This document shows positions 36,326 to 44,365 of a stretch of DNA of 64,000 nucleotides, one piece after another. Under the pieces are notes generated by a model. The model was given only the letters and a program-made list of their open reading frames with translations, was not told where the DNA came from and made no database searches. Origin of the DNA: Propionibacterium sp. (GTDB lineage Bacteria > Actinomycetota > Actinomycetes > Propionibacteriales > Propionibacteriaceae); assembly GCA_012839035.1 (NCBI GenBank), contig DUOB01000151.1, positions 1 through 64,000 on the forward strand, in the 5' to 3' direction. The stretch's first letter is position 1, and every line of letters starts with the position of its first letter. The position numbers and the translations under genes are program-made.

Positions 36326-37644
36326 GCCGACCCAAGCCGATCTCCGGTTATCCGGAATTCCTGCCCGCCGGGCGGATCATCGAACAACGCGCGTTGGACA
36401 TCCTGCGGTCGTCGTTCGAGTTGCACGGCTTCGGCTCGATCGAGACGCGTGTCGTCGAACCACTGGAGGTGCTGGCGCGCAAGGGCGAGATCGACAAGGA
36501 GATCTTCACCGTGCGCCGCCTGCATGCCGAGGGTGATGCGACCGATGAGATGGGGCTGCACTATGACCTGACGGTGCCGCTCGCGCGCTATGTCCTGGAG
36601 CACGCCGGCCACCTCGCGTTCCCGTTCCGGCGCTACCAGATTCAGAAGGTCTGGCGCGGCGAGCGGCCCCAGGAGGGGCGCTATCGGGAGTTCTGCCAGG
36701 CCGACATCGACATCATCGGCTCCGGGGTGCTGGCCGCCCACCACGACGTCGAGATCCCGCTGGTCGCGCTCGAGGCGTTCGAGCGCCTGCACACCGAGCT
36801 CGGCGTCCCGCCGGTGCTCATGCACGTGAACAACCGCAAGCTCTCCCAGGGCTTCTATGAGGGCCTGGGCATCGAGGACACCGCGGCCGTGCTGCAGCGG
36901 GTCGACAAGTTCGACAAGATCGGGCCCGACGCCGTGGTCGAGCTCCTCGTCAACGAGCTGGGGTTGTCCGACACGGTCGCGCGTCAGTGCGTCGCGCTGG
37001 CCGACATCCAGGCCGCGGACGCCTCGTTCGTCGACCGGGTGCGGGAGTTGGGCGTACGCTCCGAGCTTCTCGACCAGGGACTCGACGAGCTCGCCACCCT
37101 CGTCACCACCGCCGCGGCCGCCGTCCCGGGCAGGATCGTGGCGGATCTGAAGATCGCCCGCGGGCTGGACTACTACACGGGCACGGTCTATGAGACCGAG
37201 CTGGTCGGCCACGAGAAGATGGGGTCCGTCGCCTCCGGCGGGCGCTATGACGCGCTCGCCTCGGACGGCAGGACGACCTATCCCGGCGTCGGCTATTCGT
37301 TCGGCGTGACCCGGATCCTCGTGCCTCTGGTTGCCAAGGGCAAGCTCACCGTCAGCCGTTCGGTGCCGACCTGCGTGCTCGTTGCGGTCGACGCCGAGGA
37401 GACCCGTGCCGAGGCGATCGCGACCGCGCAGCAACTGCGCGCGCGGGGGATCGCGGCGGAGGTCGCGCCGAAGGCGGACCGGTTCGGCAAGCAGATCAAG
37501 TACGCCGACCGCCGCGGGATCCCGTTCGTCTGGTTCTCCTCCGGTGAGGTGAAGGACATCCGCAGCGGCGAGCAGGTCGCCGCCGATGCCGCCACCTGGT
37601 TGCCGCCGACCGAGGACCTCGCGCCGGTGGTGGGACCTGCGTGA
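36322..37644 (+). CDS. hisS: Histidyl-tRNA synthetase
   Basis: Class II synthetase that charges tRNA-His. 440 residues. Motif 2 region YQIQKVWRGERPQEGRYREFCQ-type (kept short here), the histidine A motif GLDYYTGTVYE, the motif 3 region GGRYD, and a C-terminal anticodon-binding domain starting about residue 340. The GTG start overlaps the metallo-hydrolase stop (GTGA). Its own stop overlaps a possible original GTG start of the next frame. Confidence 0.97.
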   Translation: MSRPKPISGYPEFLPAGRIIEQRALDILRSSFELHGFGSIETRVVEPLEVLARKGEIDKEIFTVRRLHAEGDATDEMGLHYDLTVPLARYVLEHAGHLAFPFRRYQIQKVWRGERPQEGRYREFCQADIDIIGSGVLAAHHDVEIPLVALEAFERLHTELGVPPVLMHVNNRKLSQGFYEGLGIEDTAAVLQRVDKFDKIGPDAVVELLVNELGLSDTVARQCVALADIQAADASFVDRVRELGVRSELLDQGLDELATLVTTAAAAVPGRIVADLKIARGLDYYTGTVYETELVGHEKMGSVASGGRYDALASDGRTTYPGVGYSFGVTRILVPLVAKGKLTVSRSVPTCVLVAVDAEETRAEAIATAQQLRARGIAAEVAPKADRFGKQIKYADRRGIPFVWFSSGEVKDIRSGEQVAADAATWLPPTEDLAPVVGPA

Positions 37645-37718
37645 TCACCGAGGACGGGCGGCTCGTCTAGCGGGTTGAGCTGCCGCCGAACCGTGGCTGG
37701 CTCCACCGGCTGCGCCAC

Positions 37719-38213
37719 GTGGTCAATCCCGTTGTCGGGGTTGGCTGCGGGCTCGCGCTGGGGGCGGCGCTGTTCCTGATTGCGGTGCAGGTGTTGTTCG
37801 GGGTAGGCCCGAGTTTGCTCGCGGTGCTGCTCGCGGTGGCCGCGGTCGTGGGCTATGGGCTGGCCCTGCTGCGCGCCCGCGCCGAAGCGCAGGCGCGGAG
37901 GGTGCAGCGGGTCGTCCTCGACGAGCACGGTGTAACCGTCGACCGGGACCGGTTCGCGTGGTCCCGGTTCACCCGCTGGCTGGAGGACGAGGCCGACTTC
38001 GTCCTGGCCTCCGGTGGAGTGCGGGGACGCCTCCTCGTGGTCCTGCCGAAAGCGGGCATCGACGAAGACGAGCAGGAGCTGCTCCGCGAAGTCCTCCACG
38101 CCAGCATCGATCCCGACGACGAGCCGCTCGAGGGCGCGTTCGTGGAGATGAACTGGGACGAGGAGCCCGCGCGGCGGATTCGGAAGCTGGTGTTGAGATC
38201 CTCACCTCACTGA
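37719..38213 (+). CDS. YcxB-like membrane protein, probably 5'-truncated
   Basis: 164 residues: two close hydrophobic segments (about residues 3-25 and 28-48), then a soluble domain (VQRVVLDEHGVTVDRDRFAWSR, WLEDEADFVLASGG, LLVVLPKAG) that resembles the C-terminal YcxB domain. The frame is open upstream to a TAG at 37668. Beyond this TAG it continues to a GTG at 37641 that overlaps the hisS stop as GTGA, exactly like the start of a coupled gene. The present start is taken as GTG 37719, which has no good ribosome site. The gene may thus have lost its first 26 codons by a nonsense mutation. Confidence 0.65.
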   Translation: MVNPVVGVGCGLALGAALFLIAVQVLFGVGPSLLAVLLAVAAVVGYGLALLRARAEAQARRVQRVVLDEHGVTVDRDRFAWSRFTRWLEDEADFVLASGGVRGRLLVVLPKAGIDEDEQELLREVLHASIDPDDEPLEGAFVEMNWDEEPARRIRKLVLRSSPH

Positions 38214-38246
38214 CCTGTGGTCACCGCCGCCACCCGTCCCTGACGC

Positions 38247-38882
38247 TCAGGTGCGTGCGAGTTCCAGCATCTCCTCGCACGACATGACGTGAGCGGTTGA
38301 GTTAGACATGATGACCAGTGTCGATTGGTGCACTTCATCGGCCGTCAGACTTCCCACTCCAGCGTCTGGGTAGTCCACGGTTCCGGTCCCGTCAGACAGA
38401 AATACCACCTTGTAGTTCCGGAACATCGCGTCCCTCGCTGTTGCGTGACAGCAGTTCTCCGTCGTGGTTCCGGCGATCACCACTGTAGTGATGCCCCACT
38501 CGCGCAGTAGCAGGTCGAGGTCGGTGGCGAAGAACCCGCTATAGCGATGCTTCTTCACCACATGGTCGCCTGGTTCTGGAGTCAAGCCGGAGTAGATCTC
38601 CGCCCCAGGGGTTCCGTCGATGAGCGCTTCGCGTTTGGCGATGGGTTCGTAGAGATCGTCGTAGAGTCCCATATCGGAACCGTCTGGCCGGTGAACGTGA
38701 GCGGTGTAGACCACCTTCATGCCGAGGTCGCGACAGTTCTGCAGGGTCTGGGCCAGGCGCGGGACCATGTCCAAGGCTTGTTGCGATTGCATGGGTGCCC
38801 TCGGAGCGACGAAATCGTTCTGCATATCCACCACGACCACTGCGGTAGCCTTCGGGTCAATCGTCTCGCATTGATACGGCAT
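38247..38882 (-). CDS. Isochorismatase-family cysteine hydrolase
   Basis: 211 residues of the isochorismatase-like fold. VVVVDMQNDFV holds the catalytic Asp, VVKKHRYSGFFATDLD holds the Lys, and VIAGTTTENCCHATARDA holds the catalytic Cys (first Cys, near residue 150). Relatives hydrolyse amides such as nicotinamide, N-carbamoylsarcosine or ureas; the substrate here is unknown. The ATG at 38882 has AGGAGG 5 nt upstream; the longer frame upstream is not supported. Divergent from an AraC-type regulator that probably controls it. The pair is lower in GC than its surroundings (about 57 percent in one 60-bp sample) and separates hisS from aspS. Confidence 0.88.
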   Translation of the reverse strand: MPYQCETIDPKATAVVVVDMQNDFVAPRAPMQSQQALDMVPRLAQTLQNCRDLGMKVVYTAHVHRPDGSDMGLYDDLYEPIAKREALIDGTPGAEIYSGLTPEPGDHVVKKHRYSGFFATDLDLLLREWGITTVVIAGTTTENCCHATARDAMFRNYKVVFLSDGTGTVDYPDAGVGSLTADEVHQSTLVIMSNSTAHVMSCEEMLELART

Positions 38883-38903
38883 CGTTGCCTCCTGTTTCGA
38901 GCG

Positions 38904-38920
38904 GTTGCCTGGCAACACTA
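38904..38920 (-). promoter_or_regulatory. Promoter and palindromic operator candidate of the hydrolase gene
   Basis: GTTGCC-T-GGCAAC (38904-38916) is a perfect 6-bp inverted repeat around a single base. On the minus strand it overlaps and directly follows the -10-like TAGTGT (38920-38915), about 33 bp before the hydrolase start. A regulator bound there would block initiation. Confidence 0.45.
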
Positions 38921-39006
38921 GGACGAGATTCAGCCACAGTGCTTTTCCGCAGGCGCCAACTTCTTTTGCTCTAAGCGCCACCGTTCATCAGAGGGGGTAG
39001 AGCTTT

Positions 39007-39963
39007 ATGGATTCCTTCGATCAGGTCAGGCCCGGTGACTCGTTCGAACGCTGGCATCACACGACCTGTCGGAACTACTCGATCACCGAGGCGCGTCCCG
39101 TCCCCGACAGAAATTTCCGGGCGAGTGTCCAGGCGCACGCTTGGGGACGGTTGGCCGTGAGTCGGATCTCCTCCCGGGTCACTGGACCCCACACCCTCAC
39201 GGTGGAGCGATATCCGGGTGATATCCGACGGGACGGGAGGGACGACTTCTTCGTGTGGGTGGGCCTCGGCGGAACCACGAGCCTCGACCAGAACGGTAAC
39301 CGCGCAACTTTGGGCCCCGGCGACCTGATGCTGATGGATCAGGCTCGGCCCTTCTCCTTGGCCTTCGGCAAGTCATCCGCGAGCCTCATGGTGATCGTGC
39401 CGCGCGCGTTGCTGCTGGCACGCTTGCCCCGCATCGAAACTGCTGCGGGCCTGAGAGTCGATGGGGGACTAGCCGGTTCACGGCTTGCGGCCTTCACTGC
39501 GGAGCATTGCTTCGAACTGAGTCGCTCCACGGACACAAATGCCGTGCCTGAGAAGACTCGCATGGCCGTGCTGGATATCCTCACGGTCGCTTTCGAACCG
39601 ACCGTGTCGCTGCCGAGGGAGTCTCGCACGGCACGTCAGCGCGAGCGGCTCAGAGCGGTCCAGCGCTTCCTGTTGAACAACCTCGACAATTCGGAACTGA
39701 CCTTGGGCATGATCGGAGCTTCGACTCACATGTCAACGAGGACCTTGTTGCGGCTCTTCAAGCTAGAAGACACCACGCCAATGGAATGGCTCTGGACTGA
39801 GCGAATTCGTGAGAGCCACAGCGCAATCACGAACGGGGCTTTCGAGCAGGTCTCCGACGTCGCCGCTGCGTTCGGTTTCAAAAATCTTTCCCACTTCAGC
39901 CGTCGTTTCAAAGACTCCTACGGGGTCACTCCGCACTCGCTCATGCCGCGTGAGGGCCAGTGA
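39007..39963 (+). CDS. AraC-family transcriptional regulator
   Basis: 318 residues. An N-terminal ligand-sensing domain of the AraC-binding-like type (about 20-190; DDFFVWVGLGG, GPGDLMLMDQ) is joined to a C-terminal AraC-type double helix-turn-helix (about 215-312; GASTHMSTRTLLRLFK, then VAAAFGFKNLSHFSRRFKDSYGVTP). The ATG at 39007 has GAGGGGGTAG upstream. Divergent from the isochorismatase-like gene, 124 bp apart, so it probably regulates that gene; inducer unknown. Base composition is lower in GC than flanking genes (one 60-bp sample 55 percent), suggesting horizontal transfer of the pair. Confidence 0.93.
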   Translation: MDSFDQVRPGDSFERWHHTTCRNYSITEARPVPDRNFRASVQAHAWGRLAVSRISSRVTGPHTLTVERYPGDIRRDGRDDFFVWVGLGGTTSLDQNGNRATLGPGDLMLMDQARPFSLAFGKSSASLMVIVPRALLLARLPRIETAAGLRVDGGLAGSRLAAFTAEHCFELSRSTDTNAVPEKTRMAVLDILTVAFEPTVSLPRESRTARQRERLRAVQRFLLNNLDNSELTLGMIGASTHMSTRTLLRLFKLEDTTPMEWLWTERIRESHSAITNGAFEQVSDVAAAFGFKNLSHFSRRFKDSYGVTPHSLMPREGQ

Positions 39964-40019
39964 GGGACCGATTGAGGAATGGGGCATCCCACGAGTTCCG
40001 CACGCGGGGCGGGCTCGAC

Positions 40020-40025
40020 TAGGCT
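40020..40025 (+). promoter_or_regulatory. Possible -10 element (TAGGCT) before aspS
   Basis: TAGGCT lies 93 bp before the aspS GTG. The leader has no recognised regulatory RNA. TTCCGC, 18 bp upstream, is a poor -35. Confidence 0.35.
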
Positions 40026-40118
40026 CGGCCGCGTTGCCGCCCGCACGGCGGCGCTTTTCAGCCTGGACCCCATACCGTCTATGTGGGGCCGTCACAAGGG
40101 AACAGAAGGGAAACGCCC

Positions 40119-41927
40119 GTGATCCGCACGCATGACGCCGGCACACTGCGCACCGAAGACATCGGCCAGACCGTCACCCTCGCCGGGTGGATCGCCAAAC
40201 GACGGGATCACGGGGGTGTCGCGTTCCTGGACCTCCGCGATGCGTCCGGCATCTGCCAGGTGGTCGTCCGCGACGAATATCTCGAGTCGGCCGGCATCCA
40301 CGACCTGCGCAACGAGTTCTGTGTGAAGGTCACCGGTGTCGTCGAGGCGCGGGACGAGGAGAACGTCAACCCCAACCTGCCGACCGGGCAGGTGGAGATC
40401 GTGATCCGCGACCTGGAGGTGCTCAACCCGTCCGCGCCGCTGCCGTTCCAGATCGACGAGCGGATCAACGTCGGCGAGGAAGCCCGCCTCAAGTATCGCT
40501 ATCTGGACCTGCGCCGCCAGGCCTCCGGAGACGTCATCCGCCTGCGGTCCAAGGTCAACGCGGCGGCGCGCAAGGTCCTGGGGGAACGCGACTTCGTCGA
40601 GATCGAGACCCCGACCCTGACCCGCTCCACCCCCGAGGGTGCGCGGGACTTCCTGGTGCCGGCGCGGCTGAGTCCGGGGAATTGGTACGCCCTGCCGCAG
40701 TCCCCGCAGCTGTTCAAGCAGCTGCTGATGGTGGGCGGGATGGAGCGCTACTACCAGATTGCGCGCTGTTATCGCGACGAGGACTTCCGCGCCGACCGTC
40801 AGCCCGAGTTCACCCAGCTCGACATCGAGATGAGCTTCGTCGACCAGGACGACGTGATCGAGCTTGGCGAGGCGATCGTGGCGGAGATCTGGAAGCTCAA
40901 GGGCGTGGAGCTGACGACCCCGTTCCCGCGCATCACCTATCGCGAGGCGATGGACAACTACGGCTCGGACAAGCCGGATCTGCGCTTCGACAACAAGCTC
41001 GTCGAGGTGACGGAGTTCTTCGCCGAGACGCCGTTCCGGGTGTTCCAGAACGACTATGTCGGCGCGGTCGTCATGCCGGGCGGCGCGTCGCAGCCGCGGC
41101 GGACGTTCGATGCCTGGCAGGAATGGGCGCGCCAGCGCGGGGCGAAGGGCCTGGCCTATGTCACGGTCGCCGAGGACGGCGAGCTCGGCGGGCCGGTCGC
41201 CAAGAACATCTCCGAAGCCGAGCGCGCGGGCCTGGCCGCCGAGGTCGGCGCCAAGCCGGGCGACTGCATCTTCTTCGCCGCCGGCAAGCGCAAGCCGTCG
41301 CAGGAGCTGCTCGGCGCCGCGCGGGTGGAGATCGCCAAGCGCACCGAGATGATCCCGGCCGACGCCTGGTCGTTCCTCTGGGTCGTCGATGCGCCGCTGT
41401 TCGAGCCGACCTCCGACGCCGTCGCTGCCGGCGACGTCGCTGTTGGCGGCGGCGCGTGGACGGCGGTGCACCATGCGTTCACCTCGCCGAAGCCGGAGTC
41501 GCTCGACACGTTCGACACCGATCCAGGCAGCGCGCTGGCGTACGCCTATGACATGGTCTGCAACGGCAACGAGATCGGCGGCGGCTCGATCCGTATCCAT
41601 CGCCGCGGCGTCCAGGAACGTGTCTTCAAGGTGATGGGCATCTCCGAGGAGGAGGCCCAGGAGAAGTTCGGCTTCCTGCTGGATGCGTTCTCGTTCGGCG
41701 CCCCGCCGCACGGTGGGATCGCGTTCGGCTGGGACCGCATCGTGTCGCTGCTGGCCGGCACCGAGTCGATCCGCGACACGATCGCGTTTCCGAAGTCCGG
41801 CGGCGGGTTCGACCCGCTGACGCAGGCCCCCGCACCGATCTCCGCCCAGCAGCGCAAGGAGGCCGGCGTGGACTTCAAGCCCGATCCCAAGAAGGACCAG
41901 GGGGAGAAGTCCGAGGCCAAGGACTGA
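40119..41927 (+). CDS. aspS: Aspartyl-tRNA synthetase
   Basis: Class II synthetase that charges tRNA-Asp; in species without AsnRS the same enzyme also charges tRNA-Asn for GatCAB. 602 residues with the bacterial GAD insert. N-terminal OB-fold ([15 protein letters not shown]), motif 2 region ([17 protein letters not shown]), and motif 3 GIAFGWDRI. The GTG at 40119 ([10 protein letters not shown]) gives the family N-terminus and follows GAAGGGAA; an upstream in-frame ATG at 40083 has no such support. The tail is short, charged and lysine-rich. Confidence 0.97.
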   Translation: MIRTHDAGTLRTEDIGQTVTLAGWIAKRRDHGGVAFLDLRDASGICQVVVRDEYLESAGIHDLRNEFCVKVTGVVEARDEENVNPNLPTGQVEIVIRDLEVLNPSAPLPFQIDERINVGEEARLKYRYLDLRRQASGDVIRLRSKVNAAARKVLGERDFVEIETPTLTRSTPEGARDFLVPARLSPGNWYALPQSPQLFKQLLMVGGMERYYQIARCYRDEDFRADRQPEFTQLDIEMSFVDQDDVIELGEAIVAEIWKLKGVELTTPFPRITYREAMDNYGSDKPDLRFDNKLVEVTEFFAETPFRVFQNDYVGAVVMPGGASQPRRTFDAWQEWARQRGAKGLAYVTVAEDGELGGPVAKNISEAERAGLAAEVGAKPGDCIFFAAGKRKPSQELLGAARVEIAKRTEMIPADAWSFLWVVDAPLFEPTSDAVAAGDVAVGGGAWTAVHHAFTSPKPESLDTFDTDPGSALAYAYDMVCNGNEIGGGSIRIHRRGVQERVFKVMGISEEEAQEKFGFLLDAFSFGAPPHGGIAFGWDRIVSLLAGTESIRDTIAFPKSGGGFDPLTQAPAPISAQQRKEAGVDFKPDPKKDQGEKSEAKD

Positions 41928-41963
41928 CTTTCACGTCGCCGGGGCCGCTGCTCCTGGTTCGGT

Positions 41964-43094
41964 TCAGAACAGGGCGAGAGCCAGCAGCAGCGGCACCGGG
42001 ACGGTGATGAGCAGCATCAGCACGATGTGGCGCTTCCGTTGCTGGTTCAGGACGGCCACGAACTCCCGCAGGACCGCACTGGGCCAGAAGTAGCGCGCGG
42101 TCCGGGACCCGACGGCCTGGGCGGGCAGACCGAGTTGGCGGGCGTACGTCGCCGCGCGCAAGGCATGATAATCGCTGGTCACGATCAACATCGACGCCTC
42201 GACCGGTGGTGCGAACCAGGGGAGGGGTGGCTTGGCGGGAGGACGCGGGGCGAGCTCCTGACCGCCCCGCGGTTCGGCGACGTCGGCCTCACCCGCCACT
42301 GTCTCTGTTACCGACCGGTCAGCGATCAGGGCGCGGGTGAAACGCAAGTTTTCCAGCGTGGTGCGGGACTGGTCCTCGACGAGCAGGTGCTCCTCGGGTA
42401 CGCCGCGACTGATCGCATAGTCCGCCATGGCCCGCGCCTCCGGGATGTGTTCGTCGGGACCCTGCCCACCGGACATGACCAGCAGCGGCTCACCGCCGGC
42501 CTTGCGCAGCCGCCGGTAGTGCTCGATCCCTCCGTCCACCCGACCGGCCAGCAGCGGCCCGACGGTTCGGCCGTCCCGGAGCCCCGAGCCCAGCACGATG
42601 ACGTGGCTGGCGGGCACCCGGCGAGCGATCTTTGCGTACGCCCACGCGTAGCCCACATAACTCGTGAACTCGAAACCGAGATAGGCGAGCCCGAGGACGG
42701 CCGCAAGCGCCAACGGCGTCAGAAGCGTGGCCGGGTTGATGAGGACCCCGACGCTGGCTGCCATCACGGCCGCGATGCCAAGGCCTGCGATCAGGGAGAG
42801 CAGATTGGGCAACGAGCCGCTCTCGCGTCGCACCATCGTGAATCCGTTGATCAGGAGGAACACCACGAGGACGAGGACCAGCAACGGCGCCAGCACCAGG
42901 AACAGCACGCCGCTCAGCATCAGCAGGATCCCCACGCCGGGGACAGCCAGGGTGGCTGTGAGCAGCACCAGCAGCGCGGACAGCCCGATCAGATAGGCGT
43001 TGCCCAGCCAGCGCGCGTCCCGGCGTACCCCCGCCACGGTGAGGGCAACGACAAGGACACAGAGGACGAAGCTGATCGCGAACACGCCGTCCAT
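41964..43094 (-). CDS. YdcF/SanA-family (DUF218) membrane protein
   Basis: A 376-residue protein. Five or six hydrophobic segments in the first about 155 residues, then a soluble DUF218 domain (SHVIVLGSGLRDGRTV, LLVMSGGQGPDEHIPEARAM, VPEEHLLVEDQSRTTLENL, VTSDYHALRAATYA). A final hydrophobic helix closes the chain. DUF218 proteins are linked to cell-envelope and antibiotic-resistance phenotypes, and their biochemical role is unclear. Start at the ATG at 43094 with GAGAAG just upstream; the open frame further upstream is not supported. Confidence 0.88.
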   Translation of the reverse strand: MDGVFAISFVLCVLVVALTVAGVRRDARWLGNAYLIGLSALLVLLTATLAVPGVGILLMLSGVLFLVLAPLLVLVLVVFLLINGFTMVRRESGSLPNLLSLIAGLGIAAVMAASVGVLINPATLLTPLALAAVLGLAYLGFEFTSYVGYAWAYAKIARRVPASHVIVLGSGLRDGRTVGPLLAGRVDGGIEHYRRLRKAGGEPLLVMSGGQGPDEHIPEARAMADYAISRGVPEEHLLVEDQSRTTLENLRFTRALIADRSVTETVAGEADVAEPRGGQELAPRPPAKPPLPWFAPPVEASMLIVTSDYHALRAATYARQLGLPAQAVGSRTARYFWPSAVLREFVAVLNQQRKRHIVLMLLITVPVPLLLALALF

Positions 43095-43188
43095 CTTCTC
43101 GCGGCCGCACAGCCGGATGCGACCCACGGCGCCCCGATCCCGCCCCGGATCTGCCCTGAGCACATCGCGTTCTTCAACAGGGGTCGAG

Positions 43189-43194
43189 TAGTTT
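43189..43194 (+). promoter_or_regulatory. -10 element (TAGTTT) for a leaderless small gene
   Basis: TAGTTT ends 7 nt before the GTG at 43202. No Shine-Dalgarno sequence lies between. It fits the leaderless pattern seen elsewhere in the window. Confidence 0.45.
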
Positions 43195-43201
43195 CGGTGA
43201 C

Positions 43202-43591
43202 GTGTTCGGACTGTTCAGGAAGAAGACCGCCCGCCCCCCGACACCTCCCGAGGAGGTGATGATCGAAGTCGCACCGGGCTCGGACTTCAGTGATCTGAGC
43301 ACGATCGAGCTCTGCGACCAAGCCCTCGAAGAAGGTCGCATCGAGCAGTTCCTGCTGATTGGCGAAGAGTTCGGCGGTGAAGCCACGGGTCCCAACGTCG
43401 TCCTCGGCCCCAAGGGGTCGGTGACGGCCAAGGCCCGCATCGATGACGAGATCGTTGCCGCCATCGAAGCGGGCCGAGAGGTTAACCTGACGGCGAACCT
43501 CGACTATGGAGAGAGCGCCTCGAGGGTCCCGGAGTCGGTGCGGTTCGATCTGGGCGCCCTCGGCGTACGCATCCTCAAGCTGTGGGGCTGA
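43202..43591 (+). CDS. Small soluble protein of unknown function
   Basis: 129 residues, no signal peptide or membrane helix, not recognised. The N-terminus MFGLFRKKTARPPTPPEE looks like a short basic, membrane-associating start and a proline linker. The rest is acidic (IELCDQALEEGRIEQFLLIGEE) with many Ala, Val and Glu, and ends in a hydrophobic stretch (FDLGALGVRILKLWG). The GTG lies 7 nt after a -10-like box, so the message looks leaderless, which supports it being a real gene. Monocistronic, convergent with the YbhB-like gene. Confidence 0.65.
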   Translation: MFGLFRKKTARPPTPPEEVMIEVAPGSDFSDLSTIELCDQALEEGRIEQFLLIGEEFGGEATGPNVVLGPKGSVTAKARIDDEIVAAIEAGREVNLTANLDYGESASRVPESVRFDLGALGVRILKLWG

Positions 43592-43609
43592 CCGTCACGG
43601 TACGCCTGC

Positions 43610-43624
43610 CCCGCGACCTGCGGG
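43610..43624. terminator. Weak hairpin between convergent genes
   Basis: CCCGC (43610-43614) and GCGGG (43620-43624) with loop GACCT form a small stem in the 67-bp gap between two convergent genes. No U-tract. Confidence 0.3.
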
Positions 43625-43658
43625 CTGCGCACGTGGATCCCGGTTGGTGTCCGGAAGA

Positions 43659-44192
43659 TCAGTGCCCGAACGTCGGGGCGATCCACCCACGGCCGATGGA
43701 GTGGAAGAAGAGGTTGAACCCGAGCAGCGCCGGCGTGCCCTCCGCATCCACATCCAACGTCTCCACATCCACGGCGTGCACCATGAAGAAGTAGCGGTGG
43801 TCGCCGTGCCCGTGGGGCGGGGCGGCACCCAGATAGCCGGGGAAGCCCGCGTCGTTCTTCAGCGTCAGCGCGCCCGCGGGCAGACCCGGATTGTCGGGGT
43901 CACCGGCATTGGTCGGCAGTGACGTGACATCGACCGGGATGTTGAGCACGGCCCAGTGCCACCAACCGGACTGTGTCGGGGCATCGGGGTCATAGCAGGT
44001 GACCGCGAAGGACTTGGTGCCCTCCGGGAAACCGGACCACGACAGCTGCGGAGACACGTCCTGGCCGCCCGGCACCTCCATCTTTCCCGAGCGCTGCGCC
44101 TCGGGCAGTTGCTGGCCATCGGCCACATCGGTGCTGGTGACCTCAAACCGGGGGACGTCGTTGAGCTTGGCCAGAGGGGAGTTCTCCATCAT
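43659..44192 (-). CDS. YbhB/YbcL-family (PEBP-like, Raf-kinase-inhibitor-like) protein
   Basis: 177 residues. QDVSPQLSWSGFPEGTKSFAVTCYDPDAPTQ (here in summary form), then GWWHWAVLNIPV and the GAAPPHGHGDHRYFFMVHAVD block match the phosphatidylethanolamine-binding-protein fold. Two adjacent ATGs (44192, 44189) follow AAGGA; the second has better spacing. No signal peptide is seen, so it should be cytoplasmic. Bacterial members have no firm function. Own promoter, TAGACT at 44228-44223. Confidence 0.9.
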   Translation of the reverse strand: MMENSPLAKLNDVPRFEVTSTDVADGQQLPEAQRSGKMEVPGGQDVSPQLSWSGFPEGTKSFAVTCYDPDAPTQSGWWHWAVLNIPVDVTSLPTNAGDPDNPGLPAGALTLKNDAGFPGYLGAAPPHGHGDHRYFFMVHAVDVETLDVDAEGTPALLGFNLFFHSIGRGWIAPTFGH

Positions 44193-44222
44193 CGTTCCTT
44201 CGAGTCGCCGCTGCTTTCCCCC

Positions 44223-44228
44223 AGTCTA
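44223..44228 (-). promoter_or_regulatory. -10 element (TAGACT) of the YbhB-like gene
   Basis: Minus-strand TAGACT, 30 bp before the ATG at 44192, with AAGGA closer to the start. It is divergent from the plus-strand TAGGCT at 44279-44284. Confidence 0.45.
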
Positions 44229-44278
44229 GGAACCCGGTCCGACAGGAGATGCACCCCCCGGATGTCCGGCGTGCCCTT

Positions 44279-44284
44279 TAGGCT
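44279..44284 (+). promoter_or_regulatory. Possible -10 element (TAGGCT) of the GCL-like gene
   Basis: TAGGCT, 81 bp before the GTG at 44366. This and the minus-strand element 50 bp away form a divergent promoter region. No -35. Confidence 0.35.
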
Positions 44285-44365
44285 GAGGGCTAGTTGCGAG
44301 GCAGATTTTCTGCGGAGCAGACAGACGTTGCGTCACGTTTCGCGAAGGAGATGAGGGGGCCGGTC

